Below are positions 28,195 through 36,987 of a DNA stretch of 64,000 bases, in pieces (positions within the stretch are counted from its first letter, which is position 1; each line of letters starts with the position of its first letter). The position numbers and the translations under genes are program-made. Where the stretch lies: NCBI GenBank assembly GCA_963697695.1, contig OY969094.1:1736001-1800000 (forward strand), written 5' to 3'. The stretch comes from VRUE01 sp963697695. GTDB lineage: Bacteria > Actinomycetota > Thermoleophilia > Solirubrobacterales > 70-9. The notes under the pieces were generated by a model. It was not told the DNA's origin. It was given only the letters and a program-made list of their open reading frames with translations, and made no database searches.

Positions 28195-29475
28195 TCAGCG
28201 CAGCGCCTCGAGGCGCTCGAAGATCTCCGGGAGGTGGGTGAGGTAGGCGTCGTAGTCGAAGACGGCGTCGAGGTCGAGCTCGGGAGCGGCGGTTGCGAGC
28301 AGCTCACGGAAGTGGACGCCGGTGTCCCAGGCGCGCTGGGCGTTCTCCTGGACGACGCGGTAGGCGTCGTCGCGGGTCATGCCGGACTCGACCAGGGCGG
28401 TGAGGGCACGCTGGCTGAAGAGGGCGCCGTGGGTGAGGTCGAGGTTCTCCTCCATGCGGTCGGTGCGGACGGTCATGCCGCTTGCCACCTTCGCCGCCAG
28501 GTCCTGGATGTAGTCGAGACCGATCGTCGCGTCGGGCAGGATCACCCGCTCGGCGCCGGAGTGGGAAATGTCACGCTCGTGCCAGAGGGCGATGTTCTCC
28601 AGGCCGGCCTGGGCGTAGCCGCGCAGGACGCGGCTAAGGCCGGTGATCCGCTCGGTGCGGATCGGGTTGCGCTTGTGCGGCATCGCCGAGGATCCCTTCT
28701 GGCCGGCGGCGAACGGCTCCTCGACCTCGCGCACCTCGGTTCGCTGCAGGTTGCGCACCTCGGTGGCGAAGCGCTCCAGGCCGCCGCCGGCGATCGCGAT
28801 CCGCGAGGTGAGGACCGCGTGGCGGTCGCGGGGGATCACCTGCGTGGCGACGTCCTCGCGCTGCAGCCCGAGCCGCTCCATCACCCGCGCCTCGACCGCG
28901 GGCGGGATCGAGGCGTAGGTGCCGACGGCACCGGAGAGCTTGCCGAAGGCGAGCTGCTGGAAAGCGTCCGTGAGCCGGTCGACGTTACGACCCGCCTCGA
29001 AGGCGAAACCGGCCATGCGCAGGCCGAAGGTGGTCGGCTCGGCGTGGACGCCATGGGTGCGGCCGACGCAGAGGGTGTCGCGGTGCTCGAGCGCCAGCTC
29101 GACCAGGGCATCGCGGTAGGCGCGGGCGCTCGCCAGCACCACCTCTCCGGCTTGCCGAAGCTGCAGCGCCAGCGCGGTGTCGAGTACGTCGGAGGAGGTG
29201 AGCCCGTAGTGGATCCAGCGCCCGTGCTCGCCGACCGAGGCGGCGACGACGTCGACGAAGGCGGCGACGTCGTGGTCGGTGATCTTCTCCCGCTCTTCGA
29301 CCGCCTCGACTGTGAAGGCGGCCTTCGCCCGGCACGCCTCCGCGGCCTGCTTCGGCACGACCCCCTCCTCGGCCCAGGCCTCCGTCGCCGCCAGCTCGAC
29401 CTCGAGCCAGCAATCCAGCTTGCGCTGCGGGGACCAGACGGCCCCCATCTCCGGACGGGTGTAGCGGGGGATCAC
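28195..29475 (-). CDS. purB: Adenylosuccinate lyase PurB
   Basis: This 426-residue fumarase/aspartase-superfamily enzyme has the signature loop GSSAMPHKRNPI carrying the catalytic Ser, with VGRTHGVHAEPTTFG and IHYGLTSSDVLDTALA for the active-site His residues. It cleaves SAICAR to AICAR and adenylosuccinate to AMP, releasing fumarate. GTG start at 29475; it overlaps purE by 4 bases. Confidence 0.97.
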   Translation of the reverse strand: MIPRYTRPEMGAVWSPQRKLDCWLEVELAATEAWAEEGVVPKQAAEACRAKAAFTVEAVEEREKITDHDVAAFVDVVAASVGEHGRWIHYGLTSSDVLDTALALQLRQAGEVVLASARAYRDALVELALEHRDTLCVGRTHGVHAEPTTFGLRMAGFAFEAGRNVDRLTDAFQQLAFGKLSGAVGTYASIPPAVEARVMERLGLQREDVATQVIPRDRHAVLTSRIAIAGGGLERFATEVRNLQRTEVREVEEPFAAGQKGSSAMPHKRNPIRTERITGLSRVLRGYAQAGLENIALWHERDISHSGAERVILPDATIGLDYIQDLAAKVASGMTVRTDRMEENLDLTHGALFSQRALTALVESGMTRDDAYRVVQENAQRAWDTGVHFRELLATAAPELDLDAVFDYDAYLTHLPEIFERLEALR

Positions 29476-29954
29476 GCGTTGATTATCCGCGCGGCGAGGA
29501 TCCCGGCGTTCTTTGCCCCGTCGATCGCCACGCAGGCGACCGGGATCCCGGGCGGCATCTGCACCGCCGAGAGCAGCGCATCGAGGCCGCCGAGGCTCTT
29601 GCCGAGGATCGGCACGCCGATCACGGGTAGGTCGCTGTGCGCGGCGGCAACGCCGGGCAGCGCCGCCGACATGCCCGCCCCGGCGATGATCACCTTGAGG
29701 CCGCGCATACGGGCGTTCATGCAGTAGTCGCGGACAAGCTCGGGATCGCGGTGGGCGCTCATCACCCTCATCTCGAAGCTGATGCCCGCCTCGTCCAGGG
29801 CCGCGCCGGCGGCTTCCATCTTCGGCATGTCGTTCTTCGAGCCCATGATGATCCCGACCAGGGGCTCGTCGACGTCGATCTCCTCGAAGGCCTCCTCGAC
29901 CTCAGGCGACGTGGTCGACTCGGTTGGCTGGGGATCCTCTGAGATCTCGCTCAT
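29472..29954 (-). CDS. purE: N5-CAIR mutase / AIR carboxylase subunit PurE
   Basis: This is a 160-residue protein from ATG 29954, preceded by AGAGAGGAA. After an unusual ~32-residue acidic, Glu/Pro/Ser-rich extension comes the PurE fold: VGIIMGSKNDMPKM, the catalytic His in MSAHRDPELV, and IIAGAGMSAALPG. The C-terminal VAIDGAKNAGILAARI is seen in PurE of several phyla. No purK is in the window, so whether it acts with PurK (class I) or directly on AIR and CO2 cannot be decided here. It lies between purD and purB. Confidence 0.94.
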   Translation of the reverse strand: MSEISEDPQPTESTTSPEVEEAFEEIDVDEPLVGIIMGSKNDMPKMEAAGAALDEAGISFEMRVMSAHRDPELVRDYCMNARMRGLKVIIAGAGMSAALPGVAAAHSDLPVIGVPILGKSLGGLDALLSAVQMPPGIPVACVAIDGAKNAGILAARIINA

Positions 29955-29973
29955 TCGTTCCTCTCTGACTGGG

Positions 29974-31248
29974 CTAGCTGCTGACGCGTTCGACCGCCCG
30001 AGCGGCGATGTCGGAACGCATCTGCATCCCGTCGAACTCGATCCGGCTGGCAGCATCGTACGCACGATCGCGAGCCTCGGCAGGAGTCGCGCCCAGAGCG
30101 GTCACGTTGAGCACGCGGCCACCTGCGGTGACGGTTTCGCCGTCGCGGTCGGCGGTGCCGGCATGGGTGATCTCGGCCAGCTCGGCCGCCGCATCGAGAC
30201 CACCAATCACGTTGCCCTTCGAGGAGGACTCCGGGTAGCCGGCAGAGGCTAGTACCAGGGTCACAGCCCAGTCCTCGGCGAACTCGGCCTCGACCCCGGC
30301 CAGCCCGCCCGGGTCGCGCGTCGCCAGGCAGAGCTCGGCCAGATCCGAGCGTAGCCGCGGCAGTACCGCCTGGGTCTCGGGATCGCCGAAGCGGGTGTTG
30401 AACTCGAGCACCTTGGGGCCGCCGGGACCGATCATCAGCCCCGCGTAGAGGACGCCATGGAACGGCCGTCCCCGCCGTGCCATCGCGGCAACGACCGGGC
30501 GGTGGACCGCGTCGACGATCTCCTCGACCTCGAGCGAGCCGAAGCCCGGGACCGGCGAGTAGCTGCCCATGCCGCCCGTGTTCGGCCCCTCGTCGCCGTC
30601 GAAGATCCGCTTGTAATCCTGGGCCGGCGCCAGCGGCACCACGTTCTCTCCGTCGCAGAGCGCCAGCAGGGAGAGCTCCTCGCCGACGAGGAACTCCTCG
30701 AGCACGACCGTGGTCGAGCCGAAGCGTTGCTCGGTGAAGAAGACGTCGAGGGCGTCGCGCGCCTCGCCCTCGTTCGCGCAGATGATCACTCCCTTGCCCG
30801 CTGCCAGGCCGTCGGCCTTCAGCACCGCTGGGTAAGAGGAGCGGGCGAGCTGCTCCACCGCTTCCTCGCGGCTTCCCAGCAGGACGTGCGAAGCGGTCGG
30901 CACGCCGGCCTCCTGCATCAGCTTCTTGGCGAAAGCCTTCGATCCCTCCAGCTCTGCGGCAGCGCGACTCGGGCCGAAGGCCGGCACGCCGGCCTCCTCC
31001 AAGGCGTCGACGACGCCGGCCACCAACGCTGCCTCGGGCCCGACCACGACCAGGCCGATCCCGTGCTCCTTCGCCACGGCGACTATCGCCTCGACGTCGT
31101 CGGCGGCGACGTCGGGCAAGCACTCGGCGTCGGCGGCGATCCCCGCATTCCCGGGTGCGCAGAGCAGCTGCGGCGCCCTCGCCGAGCGCCGCAGCGCTCG
31201 TACGATCGCGTGCTCGCGCCCACCCCCGCCGACGACGAGAATCTTCAA
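29974..31248 (-). CDS. purD: Phosphoribosylamine-glycine ligase PurD
   Basis: This 424-residue ATP-grasp ligase has the N-terminal KILVVGGGGREHAI, ATP-grasp residues in YPAVLKADGLAAGKGVIIC, and the metal/substrate stretch VLEFNTRFGDPETQ. It joins phosphoribosylamine and glycine to GAR. It starts the purD-purE-purB block; purE follows 19 bases after its stop. Confidence 0.97.
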   Translation of the reverse strand: MKILVVGGGGREHAIVRALRRSARAPQLLCAPGNAGIAADAECLPDVAADDVEAIVAVAKEHGIGLVVVGPEAALVAGVVDALEEAGVPAFGPSRAAAELEGSKAFAKKLMQEAGVPTASHVLLGSREEAVEQLARSSYPAVLKADGLAAGKGVIICANEGEARDALDVFFTEQRFGSTTVVLEEFLVGEELSLLALCDGENVVPLAPAQDYKRIFDGDEGPNTGGMGSYSPVPGFGSLEVEEIVDAVHRPVVAAMARRGRPFHGVLYAGLMIGPGGPKVLEFNTRFGDPETQAVLPRLRSDLAELCLATRDPGGLAGVEAEFAEDWAVTLVLASAGYPESSSKGNVIGGLDAAAELAEITHAGTADRDGETVTAGGRVLNVTALGATPAEARDRAYDAASRIEFDGMQMRSDIAARAVERVSS

Positions 31249-31288
31249 GTTGACGGCCCCAGATCACCGCCATGCGGCGTCCTCGGTC

Positions 31289-31313
31289 GCCCGAATAGCG
31301 CTGCTATTCGGGC
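31289..31313. terminator. Perfect 11-bp hairpin between the GYD gene and purD
   Basis: GCCCGAATAGC and GCTATTCGGGC pair perfectly around a 3-base loop. It lies 43 bases beyond the stop of the GYD gene (minus strand) and 41 bases upstream of purD. It likely ends the GYD transcript, though being in the purD leader it could also attenuate readthrough. Confidence 0.6.
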
Positions 31314-31355
31314 TCCCTGCGTCCTTGCCTGGCGGCGCCTGGACCTCGTCATTCC

Positions 31356-31637
31356 CTAGAGCGAGCCGGCGAGGTCGTCCGCCGGCATCGCCGCCAGCGT
31401 CTGGCTGGTCATCGTTCCGCGCGAGCCGAGCTCGACCGAGACCTTCGCCATCGTCTTCTCGTCGGGCGCCTCGACGATCGTGACGAAGTCGTACTGGCCG
31501 AGCGTCGCGTACTGGGCGATCACCTTCGCCCCGATCTGCTCGACCTCTTGGTTCACCTCGGCAACCCGGGCAGGGTTGTTCTTCAGCGTTCGCACGCCGT
31601 CGGCGGTCAAGTTCGTCAGCATCACGTAAGTCGGCAT
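31356..31637 (-). CDS. GYD-domain protein
   Basis: This 93-residue protein is almost entirely one GYD domain: TYVMLTNLTADGVRTLK, then GAKVIAQYATLGQYDFVTIVEAPDEKTM, the G-x-Y-D signature. These small ferredoxin-like-fold proteins are widespread and mostly uncharacterised; oligomerisation and a sensor role are often proposed. It follows the cell-wall hydrolase gene on the same strand but is separated from it by a large hairpin. Confidence 0.85.
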   Translation of the reverse strand: MPTYVMLTNLTADGVRTLKNNPARVAEVNQEVEQIGAKVIAQYATLGQYDFVTIVEAPDEKTMAKVSVELGSRGTMTSQTLAAMPADDLAGSL

Positions 31638-31696
31638 CGCAGTCTCCTCTCGGCAGGGTGGCCCTACGTTACTTGTGCCTGCAGCTCGAGGAAAGG

Positions 31697-31769
31697 ACGT
31701 CCGGGGGTCGTCTCCGGCAACTTGTGAGCGACCGAAGGGAGCGGGTTGCCGGGGATGGCCCCCGGACGT
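31697..31769. terminator. Large 25-bp-stem hairpin after the cell-wall hydrolase gene
   Basis: Arms 31697-31721 (starting ACGTCCGGGGG) and 31745-31769 (ending CCCCCGGACGT) pair at 22 of 25 positions around a 23-base loop containing GAGCGACCGAAGGGAGC, which can itself fold. It begins 7 bases past the stop of the minus-strand hydrolase, so a transcription terminator is the simplest reading. Confidence 0.65.
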
Positions 31770-31776
31770 TCACCGC

Positions 31777-33420
31777 CTAGCCGTCGTAGCCCGCGTGAAC
31801 GTGATCGCAGTGATCCGCGCGGGCGAAGGCCGGCCCCGGGCCGTCGACGTCGAAGCAGTAGATGAGCTCGGTCGGGTGGGCCGGTTCGGGCAGGAAGGCC
31901 AGCGTGCCGGCGAGTTTGGCGCAGGGCGCTTCGGCTCCGGTGTCGGTGCAGGAGACGCCGTCGACGGCGGCGATGTCCATCGCCCGGCCGTAATAGTGAT
32001 TGGAGACGCCGCCTTCGACCGTGTATTGCGAGTGATCGGAGCGCAGCGAGGAGATCGTGATCTGGTGCTCCTGGGTCATCGCGCCGAGCAGGCCGACGAT
32101 CCGCGGGTCCAGGGCGCCGGTGGTGATGTCCTGCAGCTCTAGGTCATTGGAGAGGGTCAGGTTGGCCCAGTTGATCGGGGCGCCGACGGTTCCGGGCAGG
32201 GCAAGCGCCCAGTCGATCGCCGTTGCTTTGCAGCGACCCTCGAGCCGAGCGGCGTCGTCGAGCACGGCCTGCACGTACCAGGCGGCCTGGTTGTGGGTGA
32301 AGATGCCGGCCCGCAGGCTGCCGCGAGACCAGATCAGGCGGGCCAGGGTGGCGGCGGAGTCGGCGGCGCCGGCGCGGCGGATGCGCCCGTCTTCATCGCC
32401 GTCCACCGCGTAGGCCTTCCACTCGCTCGAGTCGAGGCCGAGCGGGCCGGACCTGCGCAGCTGCGCTTTGCTCATACCGCGGCCGAAGTCCGACTCGAGG
32501 CGGGCGATCGCGGCAAGCGCCCAGACGCCGCGGCGGCCGAGTCCGTAGCGAGCCGCGGCCGTCTCGAAGGCTTCGAGGTAGCCGGCGGGGATTTCCTCGC
32601 GCCAGGCCGGCGCCGGCTCGCAGCTGAGGCTCTGCAGCTGCGGGGTGAGGGCAAGCGCGCCGCTGCCGATTCCGAGCGAGCCGTAACAGGCGGCGTTGGC
32701 GAGCACGTCCGCCACGTACCAGTCGGCGTGGTTGTAGGCGAAGATCGCGTCGTAGGTGTTCTCCGGCATCCCCGCTGCGCTGAGGTAGCTGGCTGCGGCG
32801 AAGATCGCGTCTTCGGGGTTGTAGGGGTCTTTTACCCCGTCGCCGTTGGCGTCGACTCCGTAGCTCGCCCACGTTTCGGGCATGAACTGCATCCAGCCGA
32901 TCGCACCGGCATAGGACGGTCCCATGTTGGATCCGAAGGCGCTCTCGATCCCGTTGATCGAGGCGAGGATGGCGACGCCCTGGGGACCGAGGCCGTAGGC
33001 ATCGGAAGCGCGCTGGTAGATCGGGATCAGGATCGGCGGCACGCCGCTGGCGGCACAGGTAGAGCTCGGGATCGAGGGTACTTCGAAGATTTCGGCGGGG
33101 GTCGGGGCGGGGACCGCGCCGGCGTCGGGCTCCGGGGCGGGCGTCGGGTTCGAGCCGTCGATGTCCGGTGCCGTGTCGGCCGCGGTGCCGCCGCTGCTCT
33201 GCGGCTTGCCCGGGTTGGCGGGTGGGGCCACTGGGGGCGCCGTCAAGGAGTCGCCCTGCTCAACCGCGCCGGCGGTGGAGGCGGGTGCAGGACTTACCGG
33301 TTCGGCCGGAGCTTCCGTGAACGCAGGTGGGGTGGGGGGAGCTTCGGCGGCGGATGCCGCCGGCGCGGTCAGGGCCGCGCCGACCGCGGCGACGGCCAGG
33401 GTGTTGCGGAGCCTCCCCAT
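31777..33420 (-). CDS. Exported three-domain peptidoglycan hydrolase (two lytic-transglycosylase-like domains plus M15-like domain)
   Basis: This is a 547-residue protein with signal peptide MGRLRNTLAVAAVGAALTAP (cleavage near ASAAEA) and a Pro/Ala-rich linker to ~120. Domain 1 has the transglycosylase Glu in SINGIESAFGSNMG and AGAIGWMQFMPETWASYG, plus an Asp-rich metal loop DANGDGVKDPYNP. Domain 2 repeats the pattern more weakly (AIARLESDFGRGM, VDGDEDGRIRR). The C-terminus has HYYGRAMDIAAVDG and DHCDHVHAGYDG, a metal-site pattern like M15/VanY peptidases. The ATG overlaps the upstream TGA (TGATG), so the two genes are translationally coupled. It is probably a cell-wall remodelling or germination/resuscitation enzyme. 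Confidence 0.82.
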   Translation of the reverse strand: MGRLRNTLAVAAVGAALTAPAASAAEAPPTPPAFTEAPAEPVSPAPASTAGAVEQGDSLTAPPVAPPANPGKPQSSGGTAADTAPDIDGSNPTPAPEPDAGAVPAPTPAEIFEVPSIPSSTCAASGVPPILIPIYQRASDAYGLGPQGVAILASINGIESAFGSNMGPSYAGAIGWMQFMPETWASYGVDANGDGVKDPYNPEDAIFAAASYLSAAGMPENTYDAIFAYNHADWYVADVLANAACYGSLGIGSGALALTPQLQSLSCEPAPAWREEIPAGYLEAFETAAARYGLGRRGVWALAAIARLESDFGRGMSKAQLRRSGPLGLDSSEWKAYAVDGDEDGRIRRAGAADSAATLARLIWSRGSLRAGIFTHNQAAWYVQAVLDDAARLEGRCKATAIDWALALPGTVGAPINWANLTLSNDLELQDITTGALDPRIVGLLGAMTQEHQITISSLRSDHSQYTVEGGVSNHYYGRAMDIAAVDGVSCTDTGAEAPCAKLAGTLAFLPEPAHPTELIYCFDVDGPGPAFARADHCDHVHAGYDG

Positions 33421-34226
33421 CAGCCCAGCATGTCCACTACTTGCCACTCGCCGCTGGCTTTGTCGCGCTGAACCGTGACCCGCAGCTCGCTGGTGACGCC
33501 GAGGCGCAGCAGCGAAACGCTGAGCGTGTGAGTTTCACCTTGACGAGGTCCGGGCACGATGTTCAGCACTTTCGCCCGAGGGACCTCGGCGCTGGCGGGC
33601 AACCGGGGCGGTCGCTGCAGCAACGAGCGGGCGAGTTGGGGTGTGGCCGTCTCGGCGAAGGCGGCTCGGACCTCCGCGTCGTTCTCACCGGTCTCGAAGA
33701 GGACGAAGGCGTTGGCGAACTGCTTCGCCACGGCAAGCGCCGCCGGCCCGGCCGGCTCGGCATTCGTTGCTGTGGTCGGTTTGGTCGATGCGCCGGTTTT
33801 CGCGGCTGCCGGTGTAGCCCCTGCCGCTGTGGCGATGGCTTTCGAGGTGCCGGCATCCGCCTCGGGTTTGAAGTCGGGTGCGGCTCCCTGCAGGACGGGC
33901 TCGGCTGGGGCAGGTGTCGCCTCGACCGGCTCGACCGCGACTGGTGGAGTCGGCACGGTGGCGCTCACTTCGGGGGTCGTGCTGTTGCCCCCGTCGGAAG
34001 CCAGGCGGAGCCCCAGGGCGGCGGCGGCGATCGCGGCCACTGCCAGCCCGGTCACCGCAGCTACCCGCAATGGGCCGCTCCAGCCACCGGTCCGCTCCTG
34101 GATTGGCCAGACGATGACGCGCTCGGCCGCCCAAGCGATCCGCTCAAAAGGCCACCTGACGGCGTCGGGAATGCCACGCAGGATCTCGACGCCATCCCAG
34201 GCGTAGATTTGGATTCGTTCGATCAT
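33420..34226 (-). CDS. Single-pass membrane protein of unknown function coupled to the peptidoglycan hydrolase
   Basis: This is a 268-residue protein. A ~50-residue cytoplasmic region (MIERIQIYAWDGVEILRGIP) precedes one membrane helix (VAAVTGLAVAAIAAAALGLRLA), a ~85-residue Ala/Pro/Thr-rich extracellular linker, and a C-terminal ~100-residue globular domain ending VTVQRDKASGEWQVVDMLG, with the look of a small NTF2-like or mce-associated fold. Its TGA overlaps the ATG of the hydrolase. A role in anchoring or regulating the hydrolase is inference from coupling only. Confidence 0.72.
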   Translation of the reverse strand: MIERIQIYAWDGVEILRGIPDAVRWPFERIAWAAERVIVWPIQERTGGWSGPLRVAAVTGLAVAAIAAAALGLRLASDGGNSTTPEVSATVPTPPVAVEPVEATPAPAEPVLQGAAPDFKPEADAGTSKAIATAAGATPAAAKTGASTKPTTATNAEPAGPAALAVAKQFANAFVLFETGENDAEVRAAFAETATPQLARSLLQRPPRLPASAEVPRAKVLNIVPGPRQGETHTLSVSLLRLGVTSELRVTVQRDKASGEWQVVDMLG

Positions 34227-34357
34227 CGTTTCGGGCTCAGAAGCTTACGTCGGAATCTCGGCAAGATTCCTGAAGTCCAGAAGCCTGGTTTTCGCTTCCC
34301 AAGTGCGTTGCCTCTCCCCATCCCACGACATTCTCGGCTGTTTAGTTAACCGTTTCC

Positions 34358-36949
34358 TTAAGGCGTCGATGCGGCCAGGCCCGCCTTCTCGAAGGCGAGC
34401 TCGCCCTCTTCGGCGTCGACGCGCACGACATCTCCTTCTCGGAACTCCCCCTCGAGCAGCTTCAGCGCCAGCTTGTCGACCAGCTGCCGCTGCACCACAC
34501 GCTTCAGCGGCCGGGCGCCGTAGGTCGGGTCGTAGCCGAGGTTGCCGAGCAGCGTCTTGGCGTCGTCGGTCAGCTCGATCTCGATCCCGCGCTCGCGCAC
34601 GCGGCCGACGAGCCGCTCGACCTGGAGCTCGACGATGCGGCCGATGTCCTCCTTCGAGAGCCGGTGGAAGATCACCGTGTCGTCGATCCGGTTGAGGAAC
34701 TCGGGCTTGAAGGTGGCGGCCAGCACCTCTTCGATCTGCTCGCGGATTCGCTCGTCCACCGACTCGGAGACGATGCGGTCGCTGCCGACGTTGGAGGTCA
34801 TGATCAGCACCGTGTTGGTGAAGCTGACCGTGCGCCCCTGGCCGTCGGTCAGGCGCCCGTCGTCCATGATCTGCAGCAGGGTGTTGAAGACATCCGGGTG
34901 GGCCTTCTCGATCTCGTCGAGCAGCACCACCGCGTAGGGCCGTCGCCGCACCGCCTCGGTCAGCTGCCCGCCCTCCTCGTAGCCGATGTATCCGGGCGGG
35001 GCTCCAATGAGCCGGGCCACCGTGTGTTTCTCCATGTACTCGGACATGTCGAGGCGGACGATCGCCTGCTCGGAGTCGAACATCAGCTCGGTCAAACTCT
35101 TCGCCAGCTCGGTCTTGCCGACCCCGGTCGGGCCGAGGAAGAGGAAGCTGCCGATCGGCCGGTTCGGATCGGAGAGCCCGGCGCGTGAGCGGCGCAGCGC
35201 GTTGGAGACGGCGGCGATCGCCTCGTCCTGGCCGATCACCCGCTCGTGCAGCCGCTCCTCCATCTGGATCAGCTTCTCGACCTCGCCCTCCATCAGGCGG
35301 CTGACCGGGATTCCGGTCCATTTGGCGACGACCTCGGCGACGTCCTCCTCGGTCACCTCGTCGGAGAGCAGCGAGCCGCCTCCGGCGTGCAGCTCAGCGA
35401 TTCGCGCCTCCTGCTCGCCGACCGCCTTCTCCAGCTCGGGGATGTCGCCGTAGCGCAACTTCGCCGCCCGCTCGAGGTCGGCCTCGCGCTCGGCCCGCTC
35501 GGCCTCGCGTCCAGCCTCCTCCAGTCGCACCTTAGCCTCGTTGATCGAGTCGATCGCACCCTTCTCGTTCTGCCAGCGGGCGTTCATCTCGTTGAAGCTC
35601 TCGTTCAGCTCGGCGAGCTCGGCCTCGAGGGTGTCCAACCGCGCCGCCGAGGCGTCGTCACTCTCTTTCCTCAGCGCTTCGCGCTCGATCTCGAGCTGCT
35701 GGATGCGCCGCTTTACCTCGTCGATCTCGGTCGGCATCGAGTCGTTCTCGATCTTCAGTCGCGAGGCCGCCTCGTCGATCAAATCGATCGCCTTGTCCGG
35801 CAGGAAGCGGTCGGCGATGTAGCGCTCCGAGAGCGTCGCCGCGGCGACGATCGCCGCGTCGGTGATTCGCACCTTGTGATGCTCCTCGTAGCGCCCCTTC
35901 AGCCCGCGCAGGATCGCGATCGTGTCGTTGATGTCGGGCTCGCCGACGAGCACCGGCTGGAAGCGTCGCTCCAGCGCCGCGTCTTTCTCGATGTGCTTGC
36001 GGTACTCGTCGAGGGTGGTGGCGCCGACCGCACGCAGCTCGCCGCGGGCCAGCATCGGCTTCAGCAGGTTGGCGGCGTCGACCGCCCCTTCGGCCGCGCC
36101 GGCGCCGACGATCGTGTGCAGCTCGTCGAGGAAGAGGACGATCTGCCCCGCTGCCTCCTGCACCTCGGTCAGCACCGCTTTCAGCCGCTCCTCGAACTCG
36201 CCGCGGTATTTGGAGCCGGCCAGCAGCGAGCCGATGTCGAGCGCGATCACGCGCCGGTCGCGCAGGCTCTCCGGCACGTCGCCGGCGACGATCCGCTGCG
36301 CCAGCCCCTCGACTATCGCCGTCTTGCCGACGCCGGGGTCGCCGATCAGCACCGGGTTGTTCTTGGTGCGGCGGGAGAGGACCTGGATCACGCGACGGAT
36401 CTCCTCGTCGCGCCCGATCACCGGGTCGAGCTTGCCGGCCTCCGCCTCGCGGGTCAGGTCGCGGCCGAATTTCTCCAGCGCCTGGACGCTGTCCTCGGGG
36501 TTGGGCGAGGTGACCTTGTGCGGGCCGCGCACCTCGGCGACCGCCTTCTCCAGCGAGCCGCGGCCGGGCAGGACGTCGGCGACGCCGGAGCCGCTGCCGG
36601 TCAGTGCCAGCAGGATGTGCTCGGTCGAGATGTACTCGTCGCCGAGCTTCGCCATCTCCTTCTCGGCTTGCTGCAGCGTCTTGACCAGCGCCGAGGCGGG
36701 ACGCGCCTCCGGCTCCTGGTCGCCGCTCAGCTTCGGCAGCGCATCGACCGCCTCCTGCGCCTGCGCCGCAATCCCGGCCATGTCGGTGCCGAGCTTCTGC
36801 AGGATCGGCACCACCAGCCCGTCCTGCTGCTCGAGCATGGCGACGAGCAGGTGGGCCGGCGCCACCTCCGGGTTTCGCTGCGCCGAAGCAAGCTGCTGCG
36901 CAGCGGCAACCGCTTCCTGCGACTTGACCGTGAATCGATCGGGCTGCAC
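34358..36949 (-). CDS. clpB: ATP-dependent disaggregase ClpB
   Basis: This is a 863-residue protein. GTG 36949 (MQPDRFTVKSQEAVAAAQQLA) matches ClpB N-termini; the frame stays open upstream but is not ClpB-like. It has a Clp-N repeat domain, AAA1 with Walker A GDPGVGKT and LDELHTIVGAG, a long coiled-coil M domain (~410-520, Glu/Arg-rich), and AAA2 with GPTGVGKTELAKSL and the R-finger-bearing end. ClpB rescues aggregates with DnaK/DnaJ/GrpE, whose operon lies 4 kb away on the same strand. No obvious HspR site precedes it. Confidence 0.96.
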   Translation of the reverse strand: MQPDRFTVKSQEAVAAAQQLASAQRNPEVAPAHLLVAMLEQQDGLVVPILQKLGTDMAGIAAQAQEAVDALPKLSGDQEPEARPASALVKTLQQAEKEMAKLGDEYISTEHILLALTGSGSGVADVLPGRGSLEKAVAEVRGPHKVTSPNPEDSVQALEKFGRDLTREAEAGKLDPVIGRDEEIRRVIQVLSRRTKNNPVLIGDPGVGKTAIVEGLAQRIVAGDVPESLRDRRVIALDIGSLLAGSKYRGEFEERLKAVLTEVQEAAGQIVLFLDELHTIVGAGAAEGAVDAANLLKPMLARGELRAVGATTLDEYRKHIEKDAALERRFQPVLVGEPDINDTIAILRGLKGRYEEHHKVRITDAAIVAAATLSERYIADRFLPDKAIDLIDEAASRLKIENDSMPTEIDEVKRRIQQLEIEREALRKESDDASAARLDTLEAELAELNESFNEMNARWQNEKGAIDSINEAKVRLEEAGREAERAEREADLERAAKLRYGDIPELEKAVGEQEARIAELHAGGGSLLSDEVTEEDVAEVVAKWTGIPVSRLMEGEVEKLIQMEERLHERVIGQDEAIAAVSNALRRSRAGLSDPNRPIGSFLFLGPTGVGKTELAKSLTELMFDSEQAIVRLDMSEYMEKHTVARLIGAPPGYIGYEEGGQLTEAVRRRPYAVVLLDEIEKAHPDVFNTLLQIMDDGRLTDGQGRTVSFTNTVLIMTSNVGSDRIVSESVDERIREQIEEVLAATFKPEFLNRIDDTVIFHRLSKEDIGRIVELQVERLVGRVRERGIEIELTDDAKTLLGNLGYDPTYGARPLKRVVQRQLVDKLALKLLEGEFREGDVVRVDAEEGELAFEKAGLAASTP

Positions 36950-36987
36950 CGGGATGCGATTGTAGGACGCGAGCGAGGCGCGCCCGG

